64,000 nt of DNA from Solirubrobacter deserti (GCF_027587175.1 NZ_JAPCID010000019.1:59097-123096); one strand, 5' to 3'. Counted from the stretch's first letter, positions 24,120 to 33,216 are shown. The notes: generated from the sequence alone by a model not told the origin. A program made the numbers and translations.

Positions 24120-25919
24120 GTGAGGGCAGACCCCTGGCGCGCCGAGCGCGCGCGTGACGAGCAGCAGGAAGGGCGGACCGCGCCGCGGGGCGAGACGGCC
24201 GTGCTGGACCCGGTGCGCCCGGGGCTGGCGCCGCACTCGCTGCTCGCCCTCCAGCAGGGCGCGGGCAACGCGGCGGTGAGCCGGATGCTGGCGCGCTTCA
24301 AGGCGCCCGACGCCACGGCCAGCGTCGGCGGCGACGGCCGCGACGTGACCTACCTGCCCGGGCCCGCCGCCGCGGAGAACGACACGCTCGCGCCCGGCGA
24401 CAAGGGCTGGACGCTGCAGATGCTGGAGGCGGTGCCCGCCGCCTCCGGCCGGTCGCTGGCCTACTACCAGGACTCCCATCTCTCGACCGTGCGTCCGCAC
24501 GTGGCCACGCTGGACGCGCAGATCCGCACGCGTTCCGGCCACGAGCAGCAGGCGCGCGAGGAAGCCGGCGACGCCACGTTCCCGCACTTCACGCAGGTGT
24601 GGACCGAGCGCGCCACGGACTGCGGCAAGCACGTCGAGCAGCTGATCGGCGACCGCGCGACCGAGCAGCGCTTGTGCGAGCGGTTCAACGCCGGCGTGCC
24701 GCGCGCGAACCAGATGTTCGTCTCGCTGGCCCGGCTGGAGGCGATGCAGGAGATGCTCGGCGTCAGCTCGCCCGAAGCGATGAGCACGGCCGTGATCGAC
24801 AGCCTCAAGGAGGCGCAGGCGGTCGCGGAGAAGACGCAGCTCAAGGGCAGCGCGGGCGCGCTCAGCGTGCCCGCGGCCGACCAGCAGGTCGCGGACGCGA
24901 CCGGCGAGCTGACGGTGGCGCAGACCACAATGGCGGCCGCCTGGACGGGCGTGCAGCGCACGCTCGTGCTCGATCGCGCCGCCGAGGTCCAGCAGGAGGG
25001 TGCAGCGGACGCGCAGCGCCAGAGCCAGATCGAGACGAACATCGGTACCTGGAAGCAGGTCGGGCAGGCCATCGACGTGTCGATGGCCGTGATGGGCGTC
25101 GGGGTGACGGGCGCGACCGAGGGCGGCGGGTTGCGCGGCGCGATGGACGGCGTGGGCGCGCCCGGCGTCTCGCGCGACCCGCTGACCTTCTCGCTGACGG
25201 TCGGCGAGGGCGGCGTCCCGGCGGGCGCGCAGGAGGCGTACGCCGCGGCCTCCGGTGCGACCGGCCTGAGCGTCCCGACGAGTGCCGGCGACGTGATGGA
25301 GACCGCCGCGCAGATCTACTACTTCGACGAGCTCAAGAAGATCCGCAGGCACCTCCAGACGCTGGAGAACGAGGTCGCCGGCCACCGGGCCGTGGCGGAG
25401 TCGCTCGGCGTGTCGCAGGCGCTGCAGACATTCAGCGCCGCGGTCGACGCGTTCGAGCACCACGCCCGCGCGCTCAAGAACCGTCTGCACGCGCGCCAGG
25501 GCGCGTACCTGCTGCTCGGCCAGCAGCTCGACGAGGCCGCACAGCGCGACCCCAAGGCGGCGAGGTCGGCGCCCGGCAAGGGCAAGGAGCGGTTCGCCAC
25601 CGTGATGACCGTGACCTCGGCCGTGCGCGAAGTGCTGGCGATGGGCAACGGCGCGCGAGCCGGCTTCGGGACCGACGCCGCGGGCCTGCAGCAGCAGGTC
25701 GCGCAGATCGTCGCCCACCGCGAGCGGCCGGTGCACGGCTACCAGCGGTTCCGGTTCCCGGACGAGGAGGCCGAGCCGCTCGTGAGCGCGATCGAGCAGC
25801 TCAGGACCTTCGAGGGCAACTTCGCGGCGCTGGAAGCCGCCCTGGGCGGGATCGAGACCCAGGCGCGGACGATGATGACCGCGCTGGGCCGCGGCGAGGA
25901 GTCAGCTGCCGCCTACTAG
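24120..25919 (+). CDS. Large helical protein with GNAAV motif of eCIS-associated cargo
   Basis: 599 aa, no signal peptide, GTG after a GAGAGGA ribosome site. Residues 41-60 read LLALQQGAGNAAVSRMLARF, very close to the LQRxxGNAAVxxLL segment at the N-terminus of many proteins linked to extracellular contractile injection systems and DUF4157 proteins. The rest is mainly alpha-helical with coiled-coil-like stretches (about 215-300, 420-500, 550-590) and a glycine-rich hydrophobic section around 325-355 (MAVMGVGVTGATEGGGLRGAM). No enzymatic motif recognised and no eCIS structural gene in the window. Could be cargo, a tape/adaptor or an unrelated helical protein. Confidence 0.55.
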   Translation: MRADPWRAERARDEQQEGRTAPRGETAVLDPVRPGLAPHSLLALQQGAGNAAVSRMLARFKAPDATASVGGDGRDVTYLPGPAAAENDTLAPGDKGWTLQMLEAVPAASGRSLAYYQDSHLSTVRPHVATLDAQIRTRSGHEQQAREEAGDATFPHFTQVWTERATDCGKHVEQLIGDRATEQRLCERFNAGVPRANQMFVSLARLEAMQEMLGVSSPEAMSTAVIDSLKEAQAVAEKTQLKGSAGALSVPAADQQVADATGELTVAQTTMAAAWTGVQRTLVLDRAAEVQQEGAADAQRQSQIETNIGTWKQVGQAIDVSMAVMGVGVTGATEGGGLRGAMDGVGAPGVSRDPLTFSLTVGEGGVPAGAQEAYAAASGATGLSVPTSAGDVMETAAQIYYFDELKKIRRHLQTLENEVAGHRAVAESLGVSQALQTFSAAVDAFEHHARALKNRLHARQGAYLLLGQQLDEAAQRDPKAARSAPGKGKERFATVMTVTSAVREVLAMGNGARAGFGTDAAGLQQQVAQIVAHRERPVHGYQRFRFPDEEAEPLVSAIEQLRTFEGNFAALEAALGGIETQARTMMTALGRGEESAAAY

Positions 25920-27097
25920 CGCCGGAGCTTGAGCGACTTGGTGACCGCTTCGCCGGTGGACGGCTTCAGCTGCACGGACACGGTCTGCGAGCGGCGCGAG
26001 CCCAGCGCTCGCCCGCCGCGCCGTGACGGCTTGACCGTGACCGTGCCGGACCTGCCGCCGGCGACGCGGTAGGCGCGCGAGCCGACGGTCGTCTTGCCGC
26101 GCTTGATGCGGAGCGTGCCGCGGCAGGTCGCGGTGCCCGTGCAGGCGACGCGCACGGCGATCTTCCCACCCCGGTAGCGCAGCGAGCTCGAGCGCAGCGC
26201 CGGCCCCACGACGGTCCGCGCCCCACCCCAGTGCGGGTAGGAGCCGGCCGCCAGCACGCGCTCGGTGCCCGCGCCGGTCAGGTCCTTGATCACGATCTGG
26301 CCGTCGCGGTCGAACGCGACGCGGTCGCCCTCGGGCGAGAACACGGGCGTCGTGTCCGTCGTGCCGGCGGTGACGTCGCCCATCGCCGCGCCGTTCGCGA
26401 GCGAGTAGCGGACGATCCTGCCCTTGATGCCGGTCCCCTCCCCCGGCGTGAGCACGGCCACGAGCTCGGTGCCGGCAGCGTTCGCGCCCGGGAAGCCGAC
26501 GCCGCCGCGCGTGTCGGCCGCGATTGGCGCCACGCACGTGCCGGAGACCTGCGGCGCCTCGGCCGGGCTCGCCATCGTGCACACCTTCGACGGCTCGCCG
26601 GGGCGCGTGTCCGCGGGCAGCGCACCGATCGCGGTGTTGCCGAGCCAGCCGTGCGAGATCACGCAGTACGAGCAGAAGCCGACGCCCTCGCTCTCGGCCG
26701 CGCCGACCGTGAGCCGGCGCACCCACACCGCGTTGAGCCCGCCGAACCCGTCGGGGCCGTTGTACCACCAGAGGTAGCGCGAGCCGTCCGGGGACATCAG
26801 CGGCTGGTTGACCACCGATCCGTTGAAGCCGATCGGCGCGGGCGCGCCGCCCGCCACCGGCGCCTTGACGAGCGCGCCGGAGGGATCCACCCAGGACGCC
26901 GTCACACCGTCGCGCGTGACGCCCGCGACGCGGCCCGCGGGCGCGAGCTGGCGCGGCTTCTCACCCGTGTCCGGGTCGACGGCGCACACCGCCTCCGCGC
27001 ACTGGAAGACGACGGTGGACGCGCTCGCGGGCGTGTGCCCGAGCGCGAACAGGCATGCGCCGCTCACCGCGGCGATCAGGATCGAACGGCCGCCCAT
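25916..27097 (-). CDS. Secreted TolB-like beta-propeller protein
   Basis: 393 aa. Signal peptide about 1-27. Residues about 30-300 contain PD40/TolB-type blades (LMSPDGSRYLWWYN, TPVFSPEGDRVAFDRDGQIVIKD). The C-terminal ~95 residues are a basic beta-sandwich-like region (GKIAVRVACTGTATCRGTL...KSLKLRR) seen at the end of many Solirubrobacter-type surface proteins. Cysteines occur in pairs, suggesting disulphides. Probably extracellular binding or structural. TATCTT (27111-27106) ends 8 nt before ATG. Confidence 0.7.
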   Translation of the reverse strand: MGGRSILIAAVSGACLFALGHTPASASTVVFQCAEAVCAVDPDTGEKPRQLAPAGRVAGVTRDGVTASWVDPSGALVKAPVAGGAPAPIGFNGSVVNQPLMSPDGSRYLWWYNGPDGFGGLNAVWVRRLTVGAAESEGVGFCSYCVISHGWLGNTAIGALPADTRPGEPSKVCTMASPAEAPQVSGTCVAPIAADTRGGVGFPGANAAGTELVAVLTPGEGTGIKGRIVRYSLANGAAMGDVTAGTTDTTPVFSPEGDRVAFDRDGQIVIKDLTGAGTERVLAAGSYPHWGGARTVVGPALRSSSLRYRGGKIAVRVACTGTATCRGTLRIKRGKTTVGSRAYRVAGGRSGTVTVKPSRRGGRALGSRRSQTVSVQLKPSTGEAVTKSLKLRR

Positions 27098-27120
27098 GCC
27101 GCTCGAAGATAGCCGGGGGT

Positions 27121-27166
27121 GATGTCGGTGGACGCCCGCTGGGGTACGTGGGCGCCCACCGACATC
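27121..27166. terminator. 17-bp hairpin after cupredoxin gene
   Basis: Arms 27121-27137 and 27150-27166 pair over 17 positions with one mismatch (GATGTCGGTGG / CCACCGACATC plus CGCCC / GGGCG), 12-nt loop. It lies 2 nt beyond the cupredoxin stop codon and just before the -10 region of the next gene leftward. Confidence 0.75.
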
Positions 27167-27168
27167 GG

Positions 27169-28269
27169 TTACGGCGTCGTGGTCGAGAGCGTGAAGACCA
27201 CGCGCTTGGCGTAGGCGCCGGCGCGCAGCGGGTCCTCGGCCGCGACGGGCTGGCGGAGGCTGATCGTCACCTGGTCGCCCGCGACCTGGGTCGGGTAGTG
27301 CAGCAGCGCCACCGGGCTTGCGCCGAGCGGGGCGAACGCGCCGCCGGGCTGCGCCGCGTTGGCCGCCTTGACCTCCAGCGGTTTGGGCAGCCGGTTGGCG
27401 CCGTTGGTGAGCTTGCCGCTGCCGTCTGACCCGTCGGCGACCGAGAGCGTCGCCTCACCCGCGGTGCTCGTGACGGTCGCCATGATCGACGCCTCGTACA
27501 CGTTGCTCACGCCCGGGACGATCGCGCCGAGGTTGGCCGTCGTCGTCTTGAGGTCGAGCGAGAGGACGGTCGGGACCGTCGCGGTGAACGTGTGGTCGAC
27601 CTCGGGGCCCGGCGTGGCCGTCGGGGTGACCGTCGGCGTGGCCGTCGGGACGACTGTGGGCGTGGCGGTGGGCGTGGCCGTCGGGGTCGCCGTGGGCGTC
27701 GCGGTCGGTGTCGCGGTCGGCGTCGGGGTGGGCGTGGCCGTCGGGGTCGCCGTGGGCGTCGCGGTCGGCGTCACTGTGGGCGTCGCGGTCGGCGTCGGCG
27801 TCGGCGTCGTCCCGGTCGTCACCACGACCGAGCCGACCATGCCGCCGTGCGCCGGGCAGAAGAACCGGTACGTGCCCTCGGCGGGAAACGTGCAGTAGCC
27901 CTCCCAGCCTGCCGGCTGCGGGAAGCCCGGCATCGGCGGCGCGCCGTCGGTGTCGAGCGGGACGAACTGCGCGATCACGGGATCGGCGGTCTTGACCGTC
28001 TGGTTGCACACCGACGGCTTCGGGCTTTCGGGATAGAAGTCGACGCTGTGCCCCTGGAGGTTGTTCGGGGCGACGGGCGAGCGCCACGTCACGGACTGCC
28101 CGGCGGCGATGTTGACGACGGTGTCGCCCGTCCCGCCCGCGGCGTCCTGGAAGAAGTCGTCGCCGAGCGTGAACGTCGCCGACGGCGTCGGGCCCGTCTG
28201 CGCGAAGGCGGGAGCCGGGAGGGCGACGAGCAACGCGCCGACCAGCCACGGCAAGTACTGCGGTCTCAA
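27169..28269 (-). CDS. Secreted cupredoxin (plastocyanin/azurin-like) with TP-repeat linker and C-terminal beta domain
   Basis: 366 aa. TTG start chosen because AGGAGA lies 5 nt upstream and a signal peptide (ending PAFAQ) follows at once. Cupredoxin domain about 28-152 with type 1 copper ligands His74 (GHSVDF), Cys138, His141 and Met144 (FFCPAHGGMVG). A (TPTA)n linker about 155-240 leads to a C-terminal beta domain ending DPLRAGAYAKRVVFTLSTTTP. The same domain closes the upstream ThuA/PQQ protein, so both may dock on the same surface. Probable electron acceptor for that dehydrogenase. Confidence 0.82.
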   Translation of the reverse strand: MRPQYLPWLVGALLVALPAPAFAQTGPTPSATFTLGDDFFQDAAGGTGDTVVNIAAGQSVTWRSPVAPNNLQGHSVDFYPESPKPSVCNQTVKTADPVIAQFVPLDTDGAPPMPGFPQPAGWEGYCTFPAEGTYRFFCPAHGGMVGSVVVTTGTTPTPTPTATPTVTPTATPTATPTATPTPTPTATPTATPTATPTATPTATPTVVPTATPTVTPTATPGPEVDHTFTATVPTVLSLDLKTTTANLGAIVPGVSNVYEASIMATVTSTAGEATLSVADGSDGSGKLTNGANRLPKPLEVKAANAAQPGGAFAPLGASPVALLHYPTQVAGDQVTISLRQPVAAEDPLRAGAYAKRVVFTLSTTTP

Positions 28270-28300
28270 GTACGTCTCCTGTCGAAAAGTCGAGCGGGAG

Positions 28301-28333
28301 CCCCGCGCCCCGGCGGCAAGCCGGGACGCGGGG
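28301..28333. terminator. 14-bp hairpin after ThuA/PQQ gene
   Basis: CCCCGCGCCCCGGC (28301-28314) and GCCGGGACGCGGGG (28320-28333) pair with one mismatch around a 5-nt loop (GGCAA). It separates the dehydrogenase stop (28346) from the cupredoxin ribosome site, so it may partly terminate or set the expression ratio of the two genes. Confidence 0.7.
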
Positions 28334-28345
28334 TTCACCGGGCTG

Positions 28346-31300
28346 CTACGGGGTGGTCGTCGACAACGTGAAGGTCAGCGTCTTCCCGTAGGTGCCGGCC
28401 CGCAGCGGGTCGGTCTCCAGGATCGACTGCTTCACGGTCACCGGCACGTCCTCGATCGAGGTCGGCGCGGTCCAGCTCTTGAGCAGGACCGGCGAGCCGC
28501 TGATCGGGCTGAAGGCCCCGCCCGCGGCGCTCACCTCGAGCGGCCGCGGCAGCGCCACGGACCCGTTGACCATGCGGCCGGCGTTCTCGCTCGCGCGATC
28601 GACGACCGACAGCGCGGCGTCGCCCGTGGTCACGGTCACCCGCGCCTTGGTCTCCGTCGCGTAGTCCTTGGTCACGCCCGGCGTGAACGCGCCGAGCGTC
28701 GTCGGCGCCGACAACGTCAGGCCGAGCACGGTCGGGACCGTGGCCGTGACGTTGCCCTCCACGTCGACCGGGTGGATGATGCTGAACGCGATCGTCTTGA
28801 CCGCGCTGCGGTTGCCCGCCTTGTCGATCGCGCGGTACTCGATCCTGTACGCGCCCTGGCCCTCGATGCGCGCCGAGCCGGCGAACGTGTTGCCGCCCGC
28901 GGCGTTCGAGAGCGTCGTCCAATCGCCGGCGACGCCGTCCTTGACGCTGCGGTACTCGATGCCGGCGAGGCCGGAGACCGGGTTGGCGTCACCCTCGGCG
29001 GCGGCGTCCGTCGCGTTGAGCTTGACCGTGACCGGGCCCGGATAGGCGCGGCCCTCACCCGGCAGAGCCGGGTCGAGCTCGGCCGTGGCGCTCGGCGCCG
29101 TCGTCTCGTCGTAGACGTTGAACGAGATCTTCACGATCTGCGTCGGGATCGTGTTGTTGTTGCGGCAGCAGCCGACGGCGTAGCGGGACATGTACAGCGC
29201 GCCGTCGGCACCGAACTGCGTGCCGATCACCATGCTGTTGAGGCTGGCCGTGTCCGAGCCGGCCGCGTTGGGCGGCAGCCAGTCGTTGACGCGCAGCATC
29301 TGGTTGTTGTCCTGCCGCAGGCGGACTTCCTTCCAGAAGCCGTCGTTGGTGCCGCGGTTGTTGATCAGCCACGCGCCGTCGTAGTAGCGCGGGAACGCGC
29401 CGGCGGACGCCGAGGAGGCGTCGTAGCGGTAGATCGGGCCGGCGATCGGCTGCATGCCGCCCTTGCCGAGGTCACCGAAGTCGGCGGGGTTCTGCTTGCC
29501 GGCCGTGGCCTCGTCGTACTTCTTCCAGATCGTCGCCTTCTCGGGCTTGGGGATCTGGTGACGGCCCTGGAACGTGGCCGGCGCCGGAGCCTGGCCCTCG
29601 GGCGCCCAGTTGATGTCGGACGGGATCTGGTCGAGCGAGCAGTCGTACTTCTGGCCCGTCGAGCGCGCGTTCTGGTAGTCCCAGCGCGTCGCCGTGTTCG
29701 GGGCCGAGTTGTCGCCGGCGCAGAACGGCCAGCCGTGGTTCGCGGGCTTGTCCACCAGGTTCCACTCGCAGACGCCGGCGAAGCCGCGATCCTCGCGGTC
29801 GGTACGAGCGTCGTTGCAGTACTCGCCCACGCCCACCAGGCCCGGGTTCGCCGGGTCCGTGTGCAGCGTGAACGGCTGGCGGAAGCCCATCGCGTAGATC
29901 TCGGGCCGCGCGTTCGCCGAGCCGACCGGGAACAGGTTGCCCTCCGGCACGTCGTAGGTGGCGCCCAGCTCGGGCGCCGCGTCCGCCGCGATCTCGCCCA
30001 TCTTCGGCGCGATGCGGAGCACCTTGCCGCGGAGGTCCGCGGTGTTGGCGGAGGTCTTGCGGGCGTCCCAGCGCTCGGCCGAGCGGTAGTCCATCGGCTG
30101 GAAGCGGTCGTGGCCCGTGGCGTTCGGGGACACGTCGTCACCGATGCCCAGGTACAGGTTGCCCGCCGAGTCGAAGTCCAGGCCGGCGCCGCCGACGTGG
30201 CCGGGGCCGCCGTTGGTCGGGCCGCCCGGGTGGCCGGACGGCGCGCCGACGATCTTGGCCTTGGGGACGCGCAGGATCACGCGCTCGGAGCCCGGCATGA
30301 CCGCCGAGCCGTCCTCGGTGAGGGTGAAGCGGCTGATCTGGTTGTAGCCGACGACCTGGACGTTGCCCTCCATGGGCCATGCCGGGTTGCGCGGGGAGTA
30401 GTAGACGAAGACGTGCCGCTTGTCCGGCTTGGTGAGGTCGAAGCCGGGCTGCAGGGACATGCCGAGGACACCGTCCTCGGAGGAGCCGTGGTCGGCGCGC
30501 GTCGGGATCGAGGCGACCGTGGTCTTGTTGTTCGGCTCGCCCTTCGGGTCGTGCATCTTGATGTAGCCGGTGGACTCCAGGCCCATGGGCTGGCCGATCT
30601 CGGACCAGTAGACCTTGCCGTCCGGGGCCACGTCGATGCCGATCGGATTGATGGCGTCGGAGACGAGCACCTGGCGCGAGAAGCTCGACCACACGGTGCC
30701 CGAGCAGTCGGACTTGCGGCCCTCGCCGGCGACCCAGCGGATGCCGCCGACCATCATCTTGACCATGTCGTTGTTGCCGTCGTTCTCGGTGTACCGGATG
30801 CCGTTGTGGCCCATGCCGGTGACCCAGGTGCGACCGTCACGGTACGCGCGCGTGGTCGCCGTGCCGTCGTTGACGTTGCTGCCGTCGTAGAGCTTGCAGT
30901 ACGTGATCGGGTGGTCCTGCCCACGGGCGTTGACGCCCGGGTCATACGTGCGCTCGTCGAGCGTGGCGAGCACGTGGTGTCCACCGCGGACGTTGTTGAG
31001 GTAGTTGTAGTGCTCGTCGCCGATCTGCCATGTGTCAGGCAGATCGCGCGTCGAGAGGTGGTTGTTGTCGGCCGTCTGCACCGTGGCGAGGTTCGTCGTG
31101 GTGCTGTTGCGTGAGTGACCGGGCATCGTGGTGCCGATCACCGAGTTCGGGCCGCCGTCCCACCAGTCCCACACCGATTTGCCGGCACCGGCGTCGGTCG
31201 CGTTGTGGATGGAGGCGATGCCACCGCCGTTCTGCACGAAGCCGATCAGCGCGTTCTTCTGCGCGTCCTGGTCGAGCAGCGGGCCGGGGTTGTTGGTGTT

Positions 31301-31681
31301 CCACGACCATGACATGTTCAAGAACACGATGGCGTCGTAGCGCGCGAGGTTCTCGGCGCTGAAGATGCGCGGGTTCTTCTGCGCGTGGTTGCAGTTGTTG
31401 GCCGTGGGCTCGACGCCCGCCGCCGACCGCGCGCTGCAGTCCTCCCAGTCGACCGTGTACCCGAGCTCGGTGAGCTTGGCCTGGATCACGGGCCGGCCGT
31501 TGTTGATGCCGTCGGTGTGACGGAAACCGGTGGTGCCCGTGTAGAGCATCACCCGCTTGCCGTCACCGGGGCCCTGTGCGTGTGCAGCTGACGGGGCGAC
31601 CGCGGTCAAACCCGCGAGCGCCACCGCGCACGTAACGCCGGCACGCCGAAGCCGCGCGCCGGAAGCACGTCGTGTGACCAT
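28346..31681 (-). CDS. Secreted ThuA-domain / PQQ-type glucose-sorbosone dehydrogenase
   Basis: 1111 aa. Strong ribosome site (AGGAGGAGAG) and a signal peptide of about 35 residues. ThuA domain about 42-325 (VMLYTGTTGFRHTDGI, GGGIASIHNATDAG, WVTGMGHNGIRYTEN). Residues about 340-850 are a soluble quinoprotein glucose/sorbosone dehydrogenase beta-propeller (NPIGIDVAPDGKVYWSEIGQ, GFRQPFTLHTDP, NHGWPFC). An Ig-like domain (about 860-965, GIEYRSVKDG) and a terminal beta domain ending TYGKTLTFTLSTTTP follow. It probably oxidises an extracellular sugar, with ThuA processing or binding the product; the ROK regulator upstream fits. Quinone cofactor use is inferred. Confidence 0.85.
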   Translation of the reverse strand: MVTRRASGARLRRAGVTCAVALAGLTAVAPSAAHAQGPGDGKRVMLYTGTTGFRHTDGINNGRPVIQAKLTELGYTVDWEDCSARSAAGVEPTANNCNHAQKNPRIFSAENLARYDAIVFLNMSWSWNTNNPGPLLDQDAQKNALIGFVQNGGGIASIHNATDAGAGKSVWDWWDGGPNSVIGTTMPGHSRNSTTTNLATVQTADNNHLSTRDLPDTWQIGDEHYNYLNNVRGGHHVLATLDERTYDPGVNARGQDHPITYCKLYDGSNVNDGTATTRAYRDGRTWVTGMGHNGIRYTENDGNNDMVKMMVGGIRWVAGEGRKSDCSGTVWSSFSRQVLVSDAINPIGIDVAPDGKVYWSEIGQPMGLESTGYIKMHDPKGEPNNKTTVASIPTRADHGSSEDGVLGMSLQPGFDLTKPDKRHVFVYYSPRNPAWPMEGNVQVVGYNQISRFTLTEDGSAVMPGSERVILRVPKAKIVGAPSGHPGGPTNGGPGHVGGAGLDFDSAGNLYLGIGDDVSPNATGHDRFQPMDYRSAERWDARKTSANTADLRGKVLRIAPKMGEIAADAAPELGATYDVPEGNLFPVGSANARPEIYAMGFRQPFTLHTDPANPGLVGVGEYCNDARTDREDRGFAGVCEWNLVDKPANHGWPFCAGDNSAPNTATRWDYQNARSTGQKYDCSLDQIPSDINWAPEGQAPAPATFQGRHQIPKPEKATIWKKYDEATAGKQNPADFGDLGKGGMQPIAGPIYRYDASSASAGAFPRYYDGAWLINNRGTNDGFWKEVRLRQDNNQMLRVNDWLPPNAAGSDTASLNSMVIGTQFGADGALYMSRYAVGCCRNNNTIPTQIVKISFNVYDETTAPSATAELDPALPGEGRAYPGPVTVKLNATDAAAEGDANPVSGLAGIEYRSVKDGVAGDWTTLSNAAGGNTFAGSARIEGQGAYRIEYRAIDKAGNRSAVKTIAFSIIHPVDVEGNVTATVPTVLGLTLSAPTTLGAFTPGVTKDYATETKARVTVTTGDAALSVVDRASENAGRMVNGSVALPRPLEVSAAGGAFSPISGSPVLLKSWTAPTSIEDVPVTVKQSILETDPLRAGTYGKTLTFTLSTTTP

Positions 31682-31757
31682 CCACTCTCCTCCTGGCCCA
31701 GGCCCTCGTCCTGGGGTTGAAAATCGCCGGCTGCCTTACGTCAGTCAGCCAGCAGTT

Positions 31758-31785
31758 AACCTAACACTTGACACACCGATGTCAA
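31758..31785 (-). promoter_or_regulatory. Sigma-70-type promoter of ThuA/PQQ gene
   Basis: TTGACA (31785-31780), 16-nt spacer, TAGGTT (31763-31758) on the minus strand, giving a leader of about 70 nt to ATG 31681. This consensus-like -35 is unusual here, where most promoters show only a -10, and suggests a strong, regulated promoter. Confidence 0.65.
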
Positions 31786-31788
31786 CGA

Positions 31789-31813
31789 CTTATGCCGGTC
31801 TTACGGCCATAAG
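31789..31813. promoter_or_regulatory. Inverted repeat upstream of -35, probable ROK operator
   Basis: CTTATG - N13 - CATAAG, with inner bases also partly symmetric (CTTATGCCG / CGGCCATAAG). It lies directly upstream of the TTGACA box and downstream of the ROK gene; likely binding site of that regulator. Confidence 0.5.
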
Positions 31814-31850
31814 ATGACTTCTTTCACTACTTACCTGAATTCACCCTCGA

Positions 31851-31871
31851 AAGTGACACAGGGTGTCACTT
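31851..31871. promoter_or_regulatory. Perfect 9-3-9 palindrome
   Basis: AAGTGACAC - AGG - GTGTCACTT. It is too A/T-rich and short for a typical high-GC terminator; it is placed between the ROK stop and the dehydrogenase promoter. Second operator candidate; a terminator for the ROK gene is the alternative. Confidence 0.45.
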
Positions 31872-31940
31872 CAGTCGGTGACTGAGAGAATGCACCGCCG
31901 CCAGCCGGGTGGTTCTGGAAAGCGTCTACCGAACTCGCGC

Positions 31941-33119
31941 TCAGGCCACCGCCACCGGGGTCACGAGCGCCTCGAGCTCGCGCGAGATCAGGGCCGTGGC
32001 CGCGCCCAGAACCGGCGCCTGGGCGCCCAGCGCGCCCGGCACGACCCGCGCTCGGGCCATCGCCGGGGAGATCGCGTCGCGCGCCAGCCCGGCGTCGATC
32101 GCGTCGAACAGGACCGGACCGCCGTCGGCGAGCTGCCCGCCCACGATCACGCGCGCCGGATTCAAGAGGTTGACCGCGGCCGCGATCGCGGTACCGACCG
32201 CCAGCCCGGCGTCCGCGAGCAGCCGACGCACATGGCGGTCGCCGTGCTCGCCGAGCGTCGCCCACGCGCCGCCCTTCACGCCGCGCAGCTCGTCCTCGAG
32301 CACCAGCGGGCTGGCAACGGTCTCCAGGCACCCGCGCCCGCCGCAGCTGCACAGCGCGCCGGCCGGCTCCACGGTCACGTGCCCGAGCTCGCCCGCGATC
32401 CCGCTCGCCCCGCGGTACAGGCGGTTGTCGAGGATCAACCCCGCGCCCACGCCGGGCGAGAGCCGCAGATACAGCAGATCCGCGCAGCTGCGCCCCGCGC
32501 CGAAGCGGTGCTCGGCCAGCGCCGCCGCGTTGGCGTCGTTCTCGATCGTGACGGGCAGGCGCAGCCGCTCCTCCAGCCCGCCGGCCAGATCCACGCCGTG
32601 CCAGTGCGTGAGGCTGACGTCGTCCACGAGGTGCCCGTCATGGTCGATCGGCGCGGCCACCGCGACCCCGACGCCGAGCACGTACGCCGTGGAGCCCGCG
32701 TTCTGCGCGAGCAGCTCACGCACCAGCGCCGCCGCGTCGTCGAGCAGCGCCTCGCCGTTCTCGCCCCCGCGCACGGGCAGGCGGGCGTGGGCCAGCAGCC
32801 GCCCGGAGATGTCGAACATGCCGGCGCCCAGCTCAGTGCGCGTGATCTCCAGGCCGACCGACGACGCCGCCGACCCGGCCAGGAAGACCCGCATCGGCGG
32901 GCGCCCGGTGCGCCGCTCGGTCGCCGACCCCGGCACGATCCGCTGCTCCAGGAACCCCCGGTCCTCCAGCAGCCGCAGCGCCGTGGACACGGTCGGCCGC
33001 GAGGCGCCCACGCCGGCCGCGATCTCCGCGCGCGTGAGCCCGGGATGCTGGGCGAGCGTGCGCAGGACGCGCAGCATGATCGTCGAGTCGACGGAGGGAA
33101 CGGCTTGGGCTTCGTGCAT
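31941..33119 (-). CDS. ROK family transcriptional regulator with kinase-type zinc motif
   Basis: 392 aa from ATG 33119. Winged HTH about 12-75 (HPGLTRAEIAAGVGASRPTVSTALRLL). ROK domain about 85-385 with VTIENDANAAALAEH, GELGHVTVE and CSCGGRGCLET, the complete zinc-binding CxCGxxGCLE found in NagC/XylR/Mlc and ROK kinases. Likely binds a sugar ligand and controls the secreted sugar dehydrogenase module downstream (same strand, 259 bp gap with palindromes). A zinc motif is retained here, unlike in the ROK protein at the left end of the window. Confidence 0.88.
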   Translation of the reverse strand: MHEAQAVPSVDSTIMLRVLRTLAQHPGLTRAEIAAGVGASRPTVSTALRLLEDRGFLEQRIVPGSATERRTGRPPMRVFLAGSAASSVGLEITRTELGAGMFDISGRLLAHARLPVRGGENGEALLDDAAALVRELLAQNAGSTAYVLGVGVAVAAPIDHDGHLVDDVSLTHWHGVDLAGGLEERLRLPVTIENDANAAALAEHRFGAGRSCADLLYLRLSPGVGAGLILDNRLYRGASGIAGELGHVTVEPAGALCSCGGRGCLETVASPLVLEDELRGVKGGAWATLGEHGDRHVRRLLADAGLAVGTAIAAAVNLLNPARVIVGGQLADGGPVLFDAIDAGLARDAISPAMARARVVPGALGAQAPVLGAATALISRELEALVTPVAVA

Positions 33120-33216
33120 GCTTGGTGGGTGCTGACCGAGAAGGAGCGCCAGGATGGCGCACCCCACCCAGATCGCGCGACAGAGGTGACACCGTTCCAA
33201 CTGGGGGTTCGAAGGG

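Noticed and set aside
27600..27830. Long run of short DNA repeats (GTCGGCGTC-like units) resembling a satellite or CRISPR
   Set aside because: It encodes the in-frame (TPTA)n linker of the cupredoxin protein; unit length is irregular and there are no spacers.
28061..31114. Very long plus-strand open frame (1017 codons) opposite the dehydrogenase
   Set aside because: It is antisense to a gene with clear ThuA and quinoprotein domains and has Arg/Val/Ala-rich composition typical of high-GC shadow frames.
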